A stretch of 64,000 bases of DNA from Mucilaginibacter sp. SG564 (GCF_013149275.1 NZ_JABGNA010000008.1:62001-126000); one strand, 5' to 3'; shown: positions 1 through 8,862, counted from the first letter of the stretch. The notes: generated by a model from the letters alone, not told the origin. Translations and numbers: made by a program.

Positions 1-166
1 GCCGGGATATCTAAATAAACTCGGACCAGAAATGTTTTATAGCGTGCTGATTTTTTTGATGGTAAAAATGTATTTTCAAAAGAGATGGCTGGGTTATCGA
101 AACTTGGTGGTAGCATCATCAACTATATTTATTTTATCATAGTAAAGCGTTAATGGCTTAATCTCA

Positions 167-405
167 TTAACATCGTTTAAATTCAAACTCAATTTCATTG
201 ATCGTTTTATTGCTGTCGGAAATCTTGTTTTTAGAAATATCAATGATTTTGTTCTGAATATACTCCTATGCACATTTTTCTGTTTTGATTAAATCGCCAA
301 AATAATTAGCTGACAAGTGCAACTCATCGGCGCAATATGCAACGGAGGGTAAATTAATATGAGCAGGATTGTCTGAAGGAAATAACTATTTAATAAGTCT
401 TCAAA
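167..405 (-). pseudogene. Decayed AraC-family regulator C-terminus
   Basis: Translating the minus strand here gives a recognisable AraC-type helix-turn-helix fragment: LPSVAYCADELHLSANYFG, then DLIKTEKCA, an in-frame TAG, EYIQNKIIDI, and later SNKTINEIEFEF. The order matches the usual AraC pattern of first HTH, linker helix and start of the second HTH. An in-frame stop interrupts it, the second HTH ends early at a TAA (167-169), and no intact upstream sensor domain is visible. It lies outside the island's left repeat, so it is probably old chromosomal debris. The bounds are approximate. Confidence 0.55.
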
Positions 406-546
406 TTTCGATAGTACGGTCAATAATTTGCTTCAAAGTTTTTACATATTTCATGATCTTCATTTACTTTCATGAGTTTTGTTTAAAAAATGAAACCATG
501 GGTTTTTAAACTGAAAATCAAACCGGTACACGTCGCTCGTACAAAT

Positions 547-584
547 TCGGTGACCTAATTTCGGAAGAATGAAAAGGTCACCGA
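547..584. repeat. Inverted repeat with GGTCACC arms
   Basis: The arms TCGGTGACC (547-555) and GGTCACCGA (576-584) are perfect reverse complements around a 20-nt loop. The same heptamer GGTCACC recurs twice as a direct repeat at 823-829 and 835-841, 12 bp apart, just inside the island's left end. Recombinase or regulator binding is possible but nothing in the sequence proves it. The rest of 600-1033 holds only the terminator and the att-like repeat; I see no gene there. Confidence 0.4.
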
Positions 585-686
585 TTACTTTGAATTACAT
601 TGAACTAACTTAAATTGAATTTTTTTAAAAAGAGGAGCTGTGACTTTGGAAAAAGTTGATTTTTAGCTCAAAAATCGCGTTTAAAC

Positions 687-716
687 AAAAAAGAGCCTCT
701 TTTTCAAGAGACTCTT
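687..716 (-). terminator. Probable ancestral tRNA-Lys terminator
   Basis: On the minus strand AAGAGTCTCTT and AAGAGGCTCTT form an 11-bp stem with one G-U pair, followed by a run of T. It sits about 35 nt beyond the 3' end of the tRNA-Lys-derived 16-mer at 750-765, where a terminator of the tRNA would have been before insertion of the island. Confidence 0.6.
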
Positions 717-749
717 CCTTCAAAACGTTCGACCTGTTGGGTGGTCTTT

Positions 750-765
750 GTGATCCCGCTGGGAC
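750..765. repeat. Putative distal att site (copy of tRNA-Lys 3' end)
   Basis: The 16-mer gtgatcccgctgggac is identical, in the same orientation, to 25596-25611, which is the 3' acceptor and T-stem part of the tRNA-Lys gene. Flanking bases differ on both sides. A partial copy of a tRNA 3' end, with an integrase gene at the far end of the interval next to the intact tRNA, is the classic footprint of a tRNA-targeting integrative element. It marks the left end of a ~24.8-kb island. Confidence 0.65.
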
Positions 766-1033
766 CACTAAAAATATGGTAAAACGGCCTAAATGGCGTT
801 ATTTCAAAGGTTTTAAAAATCAGGTCACCAGTTGGGTCACCATTTTTTTTGAACTTATTTAGTTCGTTTTAATGAACTTTTCGATACAACAAATGTACGA
901 ACCCTGAGATTTAAAACAAAATAAATCTTGATTTTTAACAATCGCACCAATTTAGATGCAATTAATGCTCCTTTTATAATGTTTTGAGATATTCCGATCG
1001 ACAGACAAGCTAATGATTAATTAGGAAAAGACC

Positions 1034-1240
1034 TTATTTTGATGTCCCAGTTATTTTTGACCTTTTTTTACTTACTTTCTTTGCGAAGTGCTCCCTTGCC
1101 TTTTTTAGCCCGGTAGCTATAGCAATGCCTTCAGATGCGCCGTCAGCCAATAGCTCATTAGCAATCTCTACGGCTTTGTCCCTGATTTTGATCGGCTGAT
1201 TTTTATAAGATGGCGGATAATCGCCTTTAACCCACGGCAT
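1034..1240 (-). CDS. YdaT-like small stress-associated protein
   Basis: A 68-residue basic protein starting MPWVKGDYPPSYKNQP, followed by a helix like those in YdaT-type proteins (RDKAVEIANELLADGASEGIAIATGLKKAREHF). The MPW..GDYP start and the following 'EKAxEIAN.LL..G..EG.AI..A...A' pattern are typical of small proteins often found next to general-stress genes. The C-terminus is lysine-rich. It lies downstream of LigD on the same strand with a 63-bp gap, and may be co-transcribed with it. Its molecular role is unknown. Confidence 0.6.
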   Translation of the reverse strand: MPWVKGDYPPSYKNQPIKIRDKAVEIANELLADGASEGIAIATGLKKAREHFAKKVSKKRSKITGTSK

Positions 1241-1303
1241 AAGTCCTCCTTTTTTATCGGAACATTCCTAGTATCAAATGGTTTGACTTCACCAACCAAC
1301 TCA

Positions 1304-4069
1304 TCAATCGCTTTTTCCACTGGCTTTTCGAAGAACTTTAATAAGGTCGATACCCTTGCCTAGTACCGGCTTAAACAAATCTCCCTCGCTTTGCATTCGC
1401 TCAATGGCATTCTTAATCGTAAAATCCCTCATCTTCAATCCCTTCTTAACTTCATCCCAATGCAGCGGCATCGATACGGTTGCACCGGGCTTAGGGCGTA
1501 CAGAATAAGGCGCCGCAATGGTAGCGTGCGCACGGTTTTGTAGAAAGTCCAAATACATCTTCCCGTTACGATCCCGTACCGCCCGCTCCAGGCTGGTATA
1601 CTTCGGAATCTCACGGTGGACAAGGGTTACAATGATCCGCGCAAATTCTTTGCTTTGCTCATAGGTGTATTTACCACCTAATGGAATATAGATATGCAGG
1701 CCGGTCGATCCGCTGGTCTTCGGATAGGAGGGGACACCCATGTCGTCCAGGATCTGATGGGTAATCCGGGCAGCTTCAATAACTTGTTCGAAGGTGTTTT
1801 TGTCTGGGTCAAAGTCGATCATACACCAGGTCGGATGATCCAGGTTTTTAGTGGTGCTGCTCCATGGATTCATCTCGATACAGGCCTGGTTGGCCATGTA
1901 CAGCAAGGTTGCTTCATTATTACCGATAAGGTATTGCTTATCTTCGCCATCGCCTTCGCTATGATACGCGTAAGTATCTACCCAATCCGGCGCCTTGCCG
2001 GTAACATCTTTCTGGTAAAAACTCTTTCCCTCAATACCATTCGGAAACCGGTTCATAGATTGCGGCCTGTCTTTGAGGTAAGGCAGGATGAATGGTGCCG
2101 CCTGATAATAGTAATTGATCAGATCTCGTTTCGTGATTTTTTCCTCTTTCCAGAAGATCTTACTCAGGTTGGTGAATTTGAGCTCATGACCGCCAACCTT
2201 GCGAACCTGGGTATCATCTTTGGGATTTAACAAGGTTTTCCTTGATCCTTTTGCAACGGGCTTGATATAATAAGGATTCTCCGTTTCAGAGGCTCCGACT
2301 ATAGCGTCCGTATCTGCCTCGTTTTCCAATACGACCTCAGAGGCCTTTTTATCCTCTCGCATACCTTCAAATGACGGGTGTCGCATAACACCGTCAGAAG
2401 TCATCTCGGCAAAGCTTACTTCACAGATCAGCTTCGGCTTTAACCAGGTAGCTGTGGCTTTTGGCGGATTTGGCCGAAACCGGCTGGGCTTATTGATATC
2501 TGGCTCCTCTGTAAACGGCGGGCTTTTAACCACCAAAGGCTTGAATTGCGCCAGCATTTCTTTCTGCTGTTTGGTATTAAACCCGGTACCGATCTTGCCA
2601 GTATAGATAAATTTACCTTTTTCAAAAACACCGACCAGCAGAGAGCTGAAAGGCTTACTGCTGCCCACGTTCTGGGTATAGCCACCGATCACTACCTCTT
2701 GCCGTTTATTGGCTTTGATCTTTAACCAGTCCCGCGTACGGTCACCGGCATTATATGCACTTTGCTTTCGCTTGGCCATAATCCCTTCAAGCCCCATTTT
2801 CTTTGCCGCCTCCAGGAACTCGATGCCGGATGTTTCAAAATCACGACTGATCTGAATGATGGAACTTTCAGATCTCAGCTCGCTCAGGATCGCTTTCCTT
2901 TCTGCTAATTCCAATTCCATCAGGTTATAGCCGTTGTACCAGAGGATATCAAATACATAGTACAACAGCGTGCCGTCCGCCTCACTGCGCCAATTTTGAA
3001 GCGCACCGAAGTTCGCCTGCCCGTTATCGCCTACGACCACGATCTCACCATCAACAATAGCATTGATATTCCATTCTTTTAAGGCTTCATAGACCGGATA
3101 GAATTTATCATTGAAAGATTTATCGTTACGGGATTTGAGTTCGATTTGCTTTTTATTCATAAAGCTGACAGCACGGTAGCCATCCCATTTTACTTCATAA
3201 AGCCAACCTGGTTCATCAAAGGCTTTATCAACCAATGTCGCCAGCATTGGTTCTATCTTAGTAAAGAAAGGTTCTTTACGCGCTTTCTTAAGCAGTACTT
3301 TTAAATTGCTTCCGGCCTGGCCTACCTGGCTGCTTTTGACTGCCATAGTCTTTTCTATAGCTTTTACTTGTTTAGGTGCCGGAGAAGCATCCAACTGATC
3401 TTTTACTTTTTTCGCTGCCGTCTTGGTTGGAGCTTTCTTGTCCTTTACTGTACTATCCCGTTTGATGATGTTTTTGCCGTAAATATTAGTGGAAGTTTTC
3501 TCCACCTGGGCAATGGTCTTTTTAGAAATGACAGATTTGTCTTTTAAGGTAATATCCGCAGTATTGGCATACTTGTCTTCCAGTTTCATCAGGAGCCAGC
3601 CATTCTCTCCCCGTCCATGAGCCTTTACCAATGCAAATTCACCTTTTAGTTTTTTGCCATGTAACACAAATTTGATCTTACCGGAATAGAGCTGGTGCAG
3701 CAAATTCTTTTCCTGCTTCTTCAGATCACCTTCGACAGGTTCGGCAGGTTCATACGTACCCTCATCCCAAACGATCACCGTGCCGCCGCCGTATTGGCCT
3801 TTGGGAATAATACCTTCAAAATTACGGTAGTCATAAGGATGGTCTTCCACCATCATCGCCAGTCGTTTAACTTCCGGATCGGTCGACGGGCCTTTAGGGA
3901 CCGCCCAGCTTTTCAATACGCCATCCATCTCCAGGCGGAAGTCATAATGCAGGTGCGAGGCATCGTGTTTTTGGATAACGAAACGCAGTTCTCTTCTAGA
4001 AGGCTTACCCCCAAAAGGCTCTGCTGTCTTGTCTTCCGACCGTTTTTGTTTGTATTTGACCAGGCTCAT
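1304..4069 (-). CDS. ligD: Multifunctional DNA ligase D
   Basis: A 921-aa protein of non-homologous end joining. Domains run phosphoesterase, ligase, polymerase. The N-terminal ~190 residues carry the 3'-phosphoesterase signature (KHDASHLHYDFRLEMDG). After a Lys/Ala-rich linker (~195-255) comes an ATP-dependent ligase core with motif I KWDGYRAV. The last ~290 residues are an archaeo-eukaryotic-primase type polymerase, with the acidic IDFDPD motif and SGSTGLHIYIPL. Length is slightly above the ~840 aa of the Pseudomonas enzyme of the same domain order. LigD normally works with Ku, but no Ku gene is present in this window. A terminator-like hairpin separates it from the DUF3606-like gene upstream. 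Confidence 0.95.
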   Translation of the reverse strand: MSLVKYKQKRSEDKTAEPFGGKPSRRELRFVIQKHDASHLHYDFRLEMDGVLKSWAVPKGPSTDPEVKRLAMMVEDHPYDYRNFEGIIPKGQYGGGTVIVWDEGTYEPAEPVEGDLKKQEKNLLHQLYSGKIKFVLHGKKLKGEFALVKAHGRGENGWLLMKLEDKYANTADITLKDKSVISKKTIAQVEKTSTNIYGKNIIKRDSTVKDKKAPTKTAAKKVKDQLDASPAPKQVKAIEKTMAVKSSQVGQAGSNLKVLLKKARKEPFFTKIEPMLATLVDKAFDEPGWLYEVKWDGYRAVSFMNKKQIELKSRNDKSFNDKFYPVYEALKEWNINAIVDGEIVVVGDNGQANFGALQNWRSEADGTLLYYVFDILWYNGYNLMELELAERKAILSELRSESSIIQISRDFETSGIEFLEAAKKMGLEGIMAKRKQSAYNAGDRTRDWLKIKANKRQEVVIGGYTQNVGSSKPFSSLLVGVFEKGKFIYTGKIGTGFNTKQQKEMLAQFKPLVVKSPPFTEEPDINKPSRFRPNPPKATATWLKPKLICEVSFAEMTSDGVMRHPSFEGMREDKKASEVVLENEADTDAIVGASETENPYYIKPVAKGSRKTLLNPKDDTQVRKVGGHELKFTNLSKIFWKEEKITKRDLINYYYQAAPFILPYLKDRPQSMNRFPNGIEGKSFYQKDVTGKAPDWVDTYAYHSEGDGEDKQYLIGNNEATLLYMANQACIEMNPWSSTTKNLDHPTWCMIDFDPDKNTFEQVIEAARITHQILDDMGVPSYPKTSGSTGLHIYIPLGGKYTYEQSKEFARIIVTLVHREIPKYTSLERAVRDRNGKMYLDFLQNRAHATIAAPYSVRPKPGATVSMPLHWDEVKKGLKMRDFTIKNAIERMQSEGDLFKPVLGKGIDLIKVLRKASGKSD

Positions 4070-4078
4070 AAATGCATA

Positions 4079-4096
4079 AAGCCCCTTACGGGGCTT
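4079..4096 (-). terminator. Hairpin between DUF3606-like gene and ligD
   Basis: The perfect stem AAGCCCC-TTAC-GGGGCTT overlaps the stop codon region of the 4095-4277 gene and lies 10 bp upstream of the ligD start on the minus strand. Little T-run follows, so it may attenuate rather than stop transcription into ligD. Confidence 0.5.
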
Positions 4097-4277
4097 ACTT
4101 TTTTTGTTTGTTTTTCAAATAGGCTTCGATCACTTTCCGGTCATTGGAACCGGTCGCTCTTTTAGCGCCGACAATGGCCTGGGTACTGACACCCAGCTTT
4201 TCCGCTTCGTACTTGAGCTCATATTTCTGGCTGGAGTTGATCTCTTTACGCTCCACTTTTTGTCCTTGCTTTGCCAT
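4095..4277 (-). CDS. DUF3606-like small protein
   Basis: A 60-aa basic protein. Its sequence (INSSQKYELKYEAEKLGVS, TQAIVGAKRATGSNDRKVIEAYL) has the DUF3606 pattern: an E/Y-rich helix, a 'lgvs...i..A....G.....v..yL' core and a Lys-rich tail. Such proteins are common in stress-associated gene clusters and are probably a small helical fold. The function is not known. The gene is directly upstream of ligD on the same strand. Confidence 0.65.
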   Translation of the reverse strand: MAKQGQKVERKEINSSQKYELKYEAEKLGVSTQAIVGAKRATGSNDRKVIEAYLKNKQKK

Positions 4278-4463
4278 GTTAAAATCGTTTTATGAATTAG
4301 CAACAAAGGAAGCAGGCAAATAGTTTACAAAACTAATCACTGGAAGTCTGGCAGTAAAGGAATTCAATTAATACCAGACTTTCCTATCGTTGTGATCTAG
4401 CGCTTACTTTTCTATTTAGCTAATTAAATTTACGTATATTGATAGGCATTTAAGTTTTTTAAT

Positions 4464-4844
4464 ATGGATCAAATTGAGGTTGAACTTATTGAATTATTGA
4501 ATAGTTTAAATGATATCAAATCATTTTCAATTCAAAATGTAAAGCCGCTTAAATCATTATTGGAGCGATATGATGCTATAATTGAAGGATTACTTGACCT
4601 TAATCAAAATATATATTCTAAGTCAATGCAAAAGATATGCTTTATAGAAAGCAAAATAAATATATTAACATCAAAAGGGGCACCTATAGCCCTAAAGAGA
4701 GTATGTTATATAAAGGCCAGGCAATCTTTATTACGATCACTACAGGACGACTTGCGTACTTATCGAAATTCTGGAAATGAAAAAGATATTCATTCGATAT
4801 TGATACGGGCAAATGAACATAACACTATTGCTCTCGATCATTAA
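4464..4844 (+). CDS. Hypothetical helical protein
   Basis: A 126-aa predominantly helical protein with no motif I recognise. It is A+T-rich in codon use compared with ligD, begins MDQIEVELIELLNSLNDIKS and ends in a short polar tail. It faces away from the DUF3606-like gene. No signal peptide or membrane segment is visible. Coding status rests on ORF length and a plausible protein composition only. Confidence 0.5.
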   Translation: MDQIEVELIELLNSLNDIKSFSIQNVKPLKSLLERYDAIIEGLLDLNQNIYSKSMQKICFIESKINILTSKGAPIALKRVCYIKARQSLLRSLQDDLRTYRNSGNEKDIHSILIRANEHNTIALDH

Positions 4845-5050
4845 AATCGAGGTTATTTAAGGTCAAAAAAATTACATATCTATTTCTCAATTTATATAGC
4901 GTTGACATTAAGGATCATTGAGAACAAACAGATTTCAGTTTTAATAAAGAACGCAGCCAGAGTCTTTGAAGCAAAAAAGAATGGGCTACGGTACTGATTT
5001 CAGGAATAGCGGTATCGGAGAGCTCGATGCAGAAACAAAAGCAATCAAGT

Positions 5051-5476
5051 CTAATTTTCAGAAAACGGTCCTTCTCCCGGCAGGAAATCATCCGGGTATC
5101 TCAGGCGCGAGGGACTTGCCAGAGCTGTATTAATAAGCGTTACTTCATCGCATAGTTGAAACATTTTGGTTACCTGTGCTTTGGTTTCTTCCGACTGGCC
5201 AAGTTCAAGCTTATCGTTGATGATGATATTTAATTTCAGCAGTATTTCATGAGCATCTGCAAAGCTTCTCACCGTTCTGCCAATCCGGGCAAAGGCATCG
5301 ATCAGGTCCAGGCTCGACAGTAGTTTCCCAAAGGATATGGGCAATTCTTCCAATAAAATATCAAGTTGGGGTACGTTTTGAGCACTGCGTGCTTCCTGAT
5401 ATTCTTCCTCGGCATTTTTCAAAGCGAGAATGAGGTCAAGGATCATTTGCGGATTGATATGTTCGCTAGGATTCAT
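5051..5476 (-). CDS. Hypothetical helical protein
   Basis: A 141-aa soluble protein of mainly amphipathic helices (PQMILDLILALKNAEEEYQ, then LDLIDAFARIGRTVRSF). I recognise no family. Length and composition are typical of a real gene, and it is convergent with the preceding plus-strand gene. Nothing is visible in the ~200 bases between the two genes beyond A+T-rich sequence. Confidence 0.5.
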   Translation of the reverse strand: MNPSEHINPQMILDLILALKNAEEEYQEARSAQNVPQLDILLEELPISFGKLLSSLDLIDAFARIGRTVRSFADAHEILLKLNIIINDKLELGQSEETKAQVTKMFQLCDEVTLINTALASPSRLRYPDDFLPGEGPFSEN

Positions 5477-5522
5477 GGCTGCTGTTCTTCAAATATACAA
5501 TACTACCGTGTGTCTAAAATAT

Positions 5523-5552
5523 AAGGTCCGGATCACTCGCTGACCGGACCTT
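5523..5552. other. Isolated GC-rich hairpin
   Basis: AAGGTCCGG and CCGGACCTT form a perfect 9-bp stem with a 12-nt loop, between divergently oriented genes. There is no T-run on either side, so it is not a clear terminator. The remaining bases to 5821 hold no gene I can support. Confidence 0.4.
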
Positions 5553-5821
5553 AAACCTAAACCTTATCACAATGTAAAACTTTCGTTTTACTGTAGAATG
5601 CTAATATATCTATCAATATCCAAATCTGCAAAGTAAATAACCACTCCCCGGGTGCTCACTGTATTATCAATGTTCTAGAAAAGGAGCCCCGATGCTCCAG
5701 CACTTAGCCCTACTCTGTGCTACCCGCTTGCATGTAAACAAAACCTGGCTAAACCTGTTTATTTGATCGTGCGGCAGATGATTGATAAATATGCTTCAAC
5801 GCAGAAGCCGCGAACACCTAT

Positions 5822-6319
5822 ATGATGGAAGACCTGGAGACCTTATTGAATGATTGCTGCGAGCAGCTGGCCGTAAGGAAGCTGACCATATCTTTCGCGG
5901 AGAGCGCCACCGCAGGGAAACTGGCTTACGAATTTTCAAAAACCGCATTCTCCGGTCAGATCCTTAAAGGAGGCCTGGTTTGCTACGACGCCTGCCTCAA
6001 AGAGGATATTCTGGGCATCGAAAAGGAATTGATCGAAACCTTCACACCCGAATCCGAAGAGATCACGCGTGAAATGGCGTTGAAACTAAAAAAGGTTATT
6101 GATACTGATGTCATTGTAGCGGTTACCGGTCTGACCACCGAAGGCGGAAGTGAGAGGCCCGGCAAACCCGTGGGCACCATGTTCTACTGCGTTTACTTTA
6201 AAGGCGAAATCCATGACCGCAAGAAAATATTTACCGGCTCGCCGGAAGAGATCGTTAACCTGACGATTGAGCAAGTGGCAAGAACAATTTTGTCCGTGAT
6301 TAATCTAAACCTTCATTAA
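5822..6319 (+). CDS. PncC/CinA C-terminal-like protein, divergent active site
   Basis: A 165-aa stand-alone protein equal in size to nicotinamide-nucleotide amidohydrolase (PncC, the CinA C-terminal domain). This enzyme deamidates NMN in pyridine-nucleotide recycling. The family motif ESCTGG appears here as ESATAG (~residues 26-31), and the second motif region reads TGLTTEGGSERPGKPVGTMF. The fold is clear, but replacement of the conserved Cys and Gly leaves activity uncertain. The Nramp-like gene follows 10 bp downstream, so the two are probably an operon. Confidence 0.75.
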   Translation: MMEDLETLLNDCCEQLAVRKLTISFAESATAGKLAYEFSKTAFSGQILKGGLVCYDACLKEDILGIEKELIETFTPESEEITREMALKLKKVIDTDVIVAVTGLTTEGGSERPGKPVGTMFYCVYFKGEIHDRKKIFTGSPEEIVNLTIEQVARTILSVINLNLH

Positions 6320-6329
6320 GACTTTCATT

Positions 6330-7607
6330 GTGAGCAAAGCGAAATCACCTAAAAAGCAAAAGCAGTCCCGGTTCGTCAGCTTCCTGCGTATCCTCGGCCC
6401 GGGCCTTGTTACCGGAGCAAGTGATGATGATCCCTCAGGCATTGTCACCTATTCCCAGGCCGGGGCTCAATTCGGCCTGCAAACTTTATGGACAGCTTTA
6501 ATTACCTTTCCTTTAATGGCTGCGGTTCAGGGCATGTGTGCAAGGATTGGCCTGGTAACTTCACAGGGCTTAACCGTTACCATACGGGAACATTATCCCA
6601 AATGGCTGCTTTATAGTGTCCTGTTTTTTACGTTTCCGGCAATAACGCTTAATATCGGCGCTGACATACAAGGCATGGGCGCTGTCGGGCATATGCTTTT
6701 CCCAAAAATTCCCGCTCCTGCCTACAGTGTAGCCATCACCGCCATACTGATCTATATTATCATACGTTTTCCTTACCAAAAGATCGCGGCTATCCTCAAA
6801 TGGCTCTGCCTTTCCTTGCTTCTGTATATCATCGTTCCTTTCCTGGTCAAACAGGACTGGGTACAGGTGGCGCGCCATACCTTTATTCCAACGATTAAAA
6901 TGGATAAAGAATTTTTATCCATTCTTGTGGCTATACTTGGAACGACGATTTCACCTTATCTTTTTTTCTGGCAAACAACCATGGAGGCCGAAGACCAGGC
7001 TCATGGTCAGAAGAGCTATATGGTTAATAATACGGTGTTGAGTAATATGAAAATCGATGTCAATTCTGGTATGCTGCTTTCTAACCTGGTCATGTTCTTT
7101 ATGATCCTGACCACGGGCAGTGTACTGTTCAAGGGTGGTGTCCATCACATTGACACGGTTGACCAGGCAGCGAAGGCGCTGCAGCCACTGGCCGGAAATC
7201 TGACCTATGCCATATTCGCCCTGGGTGTCCTGGGGACGGGTATGCTGGCTATACCAGTGCTCGCCGGAGCGCAGTCTTACATGCTGGCAGAAACGCTTGG
7301 ATGGAAGGCCGGCCTGGATAAGAAATTCGGTCAGGCCAGATCTTTTTATGTTTCGATCATTATCTCCCTGCTCGTTGGTTTGTCCCTGGATTTTTTCAGA
7401 GTGAGCCCGGTAAAAGCCCTATTATATACAGCCGTAGTTTATGGACTGACTGCACCGATCTTGATCGCTGTATTGCTGCATATAGGCAATAACAAAAAAA
7501 TCATGAAGGAGCAGACCAACTCACGGCTCTCCAATATCTTGGGGACCATGACGCTGATCCTGATGGCTATAGCTGCGGTAGCGCTAATCTATTTTCTGTT
7601 GATATAA
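6330..7607 (+). CDS. Nramp-family divalent-metal transporter (divergent)
   Basis: A 425-aa inner-membrane protein with about 11 hydrophobic segments. The segment-1 Nramp signature is present as GASDDDPSG (canonical DPGN). The segment-6 MPH metal-binding motif of MntH is not seen; the corresponding stretch reads FFWQTTMEAEDQ. Divergent Nramp relatives lacking the canonical motif-6 methionine have been described as Mg2+/Mn2+ transporters, so classical MntH specificity should not be assumed. Translation apparently begins at GTG (6330), followed by a lysine-rich start. Confidence 0.85.
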   Translation: MSKAKSPKKQKQSRFVSFLRILGPGLVTGASDDDPSGIVTYSQAGAQFGLQTLWTALITFPLMAAVQGMCARIGLVTSQGLTVTIREHYPKWLLYSVLFFTFPAITLNIGADIQGMGAVGHMLFPKIPAPAYSVAITAILIYIIIRFPYQKIAAILKWLCLSLLLYIIVPFLVKQDWVQVARHTFIPTIKMDKEFLSILVAILGTTISPYLFFWQTTMEAEDQAHGQKSYMVNNTVLSNMKIDVNSGMLLSNLVMFFMILTTGSVLFKGGVHHIDTVDQAAKALQPLAGNLTYAIFALGVLGTGMLAIPVLAGAQSYMLAETLGWKAGLDKKFGQARSFYVSIIISLLVGLSLDFFRVSPVKALLYTAVVYGLTAPILIAVLLHIGNNKKIMKEQTNSRLSNILGTMTLILMAIAAVALIYFLLI

Positions 7608-7862
7608 AGAGTAGTTGAAGGGACAGCATTTGATTATTTAAGTGTTTTAGAACAAGCCAGGATTCTAAATCAGCTATTCTGTATCAAACGCCTTTAAATG
7701 TATTGATCAGCTAAGTCCGTACCTGATATTTATCAAATTCAAAGAATCTTAGTATCGCTTTGTAACGAGGATTTGCTTATTGGCCGGCTACAAAAGTTTT
7801 GTCCCATATTTGTAACTCATTTTTTAAATCGTAGACCATACTATTCAGGTAGTGATGATTGC

Positions 7863-8024
7863 TTAGCGGATAAAGACATACCTGCTGGTTAGGCAAGTGG
7901 AGCAGAAATATTTACGGACGGGCAACCAGAAGAGAAATGTCTTAACAATAAATCCCCTCGGCTTTCGACGAACATAAGCATGCCCGCATTTTCGGCATAT
8001 CGGATAAGGGCTCATGTTTAGCAT
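7863..8024 (-). CDS. Small zinc-ribbon protein
   Basis: A 53-aa ORF with two Cys pairs: CRKC at residues 10-13 and CSTC at 41-44. Between them lies the basic-then-hydrophobic stretch RRKPRGFIVKTFLFWLPV. Small proteins of pattern CPxCG...RR..RGF..R.L....RPYRCxxC occur widely as single treble-clef or zinc-ribbon proteins of unknown role. Start ATG at 8022; an alternative ATG is at 8013. The rest of the 7608-8056 gap shows nothing recognisable. Confidence 0.55.
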   Translation of the reverse strand: MLNMSPYPICRKCGHAYVRRKPRGFIVKTFLFWLPVRKYFCSTCLTSRYVFIR

Positions 8025-8056
8025 GGTCACATTTTTTAATGGCGTGCGATATAAGG

Positions 8057-8260
8057 TTAAGCCAGGTCTGCATGATCATGATCTTTCCGTTGCCGGAATA
8101 GCAAGGATAGGCAAAACACCGCCAGGAGCACGAGTGCGGTGATCAGTTGCAAAGCCGGGATTGGGTAATTAAAGTCGGTCAGCTTGGCTGTAACCAGTGG
8201 TAATGCAATTCCTATCAATGGCAATAAGGTCAGCATTCTGAATGCAGTTATATTCTTCAT
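8057..8260 (-). CDS. Small two-TM membrane protein
   Basis: A 67-aa protein beginning MKNITAFRML, with two hydrophobic segments (LLPLIGIALPLV and ITALVLLAVFCLSLLF) and a charged histidine/aspartate tail. I preferred this start over one 15 codons upstream, because the extra residues are only a low-complexity hydrophobic extension. Family and function are unknown. It belongs to the string of small minus-strand genes in this part of the island. Confidence 0.5.
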   Translation of the reverse strand: MKNITAFRMLTLLPLIGIALPLVTAKLTDFNYPIPALQLITALVLLAVFCLSLLFRQRKDHDHADLA

Positions 8261-8423
8261 GGCTATCGAAATAATAATGCAAAGATAATGTATTATTATA
8301 CTCATCGCTCTAAAAAACAGAGCCTTGTTGTGGTTGCAGGGCGGCGATGACAGGACACTATATTGGACACTTCGGGCAAGCCCTACATAAGGAGTGTTTA
8401 TCGGTTAAAAATTACTGACTTAA

Positions 8424-8456
8424 AAGAACCCGGGTTATTCAATAACCCGGGTTCTT
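8424..8456 (-). terminator. Strong bidirectional hairpin terminator
   Basis: A 16-bp perfect stem (AAGAACCCGGGTTATT and its complement) around a single C, flanked by A/T tracts. It lies just downstream of the 8467-8625 minus-strand gene. Confidence 0.75.
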
Positions 8457-8466
8457 TATCATTGCA

Positions 8467-8625
8467 TTAAACGGTGGTTGTATCTCTACGAAGAAAGCCC
8501 AATACCCAGGCTATAACGGCAATAACTAAAAGGACATGAATTAAACTACCTGCTGCATAAGCAAAAGTCCCGATCGCCCAACCTATAACCAGGATGACGG
8601 CGATGATATACAATAATGATCTCAT
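8467..8625 (-). CDS. lmo0937-type 52-aa membrane protein, copy 1
   Basis: A 52-aa hydrophobic protein starting MRSLLYIIAVILVIGWAIG, with two membrane segments separated by a small-residue turn (TFAYAAGSLIHV) and a short polar tail RRDTTTV. This is the pattern of lmo0937-family membrane proteins, which are linked to stress responses. A second, almost identical copy lies at 13748-13906 on the same strand. The gene is 57 bp downstream of the DUF6496-like gene and is followed by a strong terminator. Confidence 0.8.
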   Translation of the reverse strand: MRSLLYIIAVILVIGWAIGTFAYAAGSLIHVLLVIAVIAWVLGFLRRDTTTV

Positions 8626-8682
8626 AGTTTTGATGTTTTATATAAATAAATGATGTTTTGGAAAAGGTTTTAATATTCTTTA

Positions 8683-8862
8683 TTAGTCTTTCTTTTTGGG
8701 AACCTTAGCACCTTCTTTCCGTGCTTCAGACTGGTCAATGGCCACTGCTTGTTTTTTTGATGTAACCTTTTTACCACTGCGGCCGCTTTTCAGGGTGCCC
8801 TCTTTTTCTTCGTGTAAAGCTTTATGAACCTTGTCCTGTGCTTTTTCTGAGTATTTTGTCAT
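8683..8862 (-). CDS. DUF6496-like small basic protein
   Basis: A 59-aa very basic, low-complexity protein: MTKYSEKAQDKVHKALHEEK, then GTLKSGRSGKKVTSKKQAVA and AIDQSEARKEGAKVPKKK. The 'hkfKeGtLksGssGkKVtsrkQAiAIalSEA' pattern is characteristic of DUF6496 proteins found beside stress genes. DNA or RNA binding is a reasonable guess from composition alone. It is probably co-transcribed with the membrane protein downstream. Confidence 0.75.
   Translation of the reverse strand: MTKYSEKAQDKVHKALHEEKEGTLKSGRSGKKVTSKKQAVAIDQSEARKEGAKVPKKKD

Noticed and set aside
656..862. 68-codon plus-strand ORF over the left att repeat
   Set aside because: It runs through a terminator hairpin and the tRNA-derived repeat; composition is not protein-like.
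5693..5820. Possible riboswitch upstream of the PncC-like/Nramp genes
   Set aside because: No recognisable Mn, Mg or other riboswitch core; only one short isolated hairpin further upstream (5523-5552) without a T-run.
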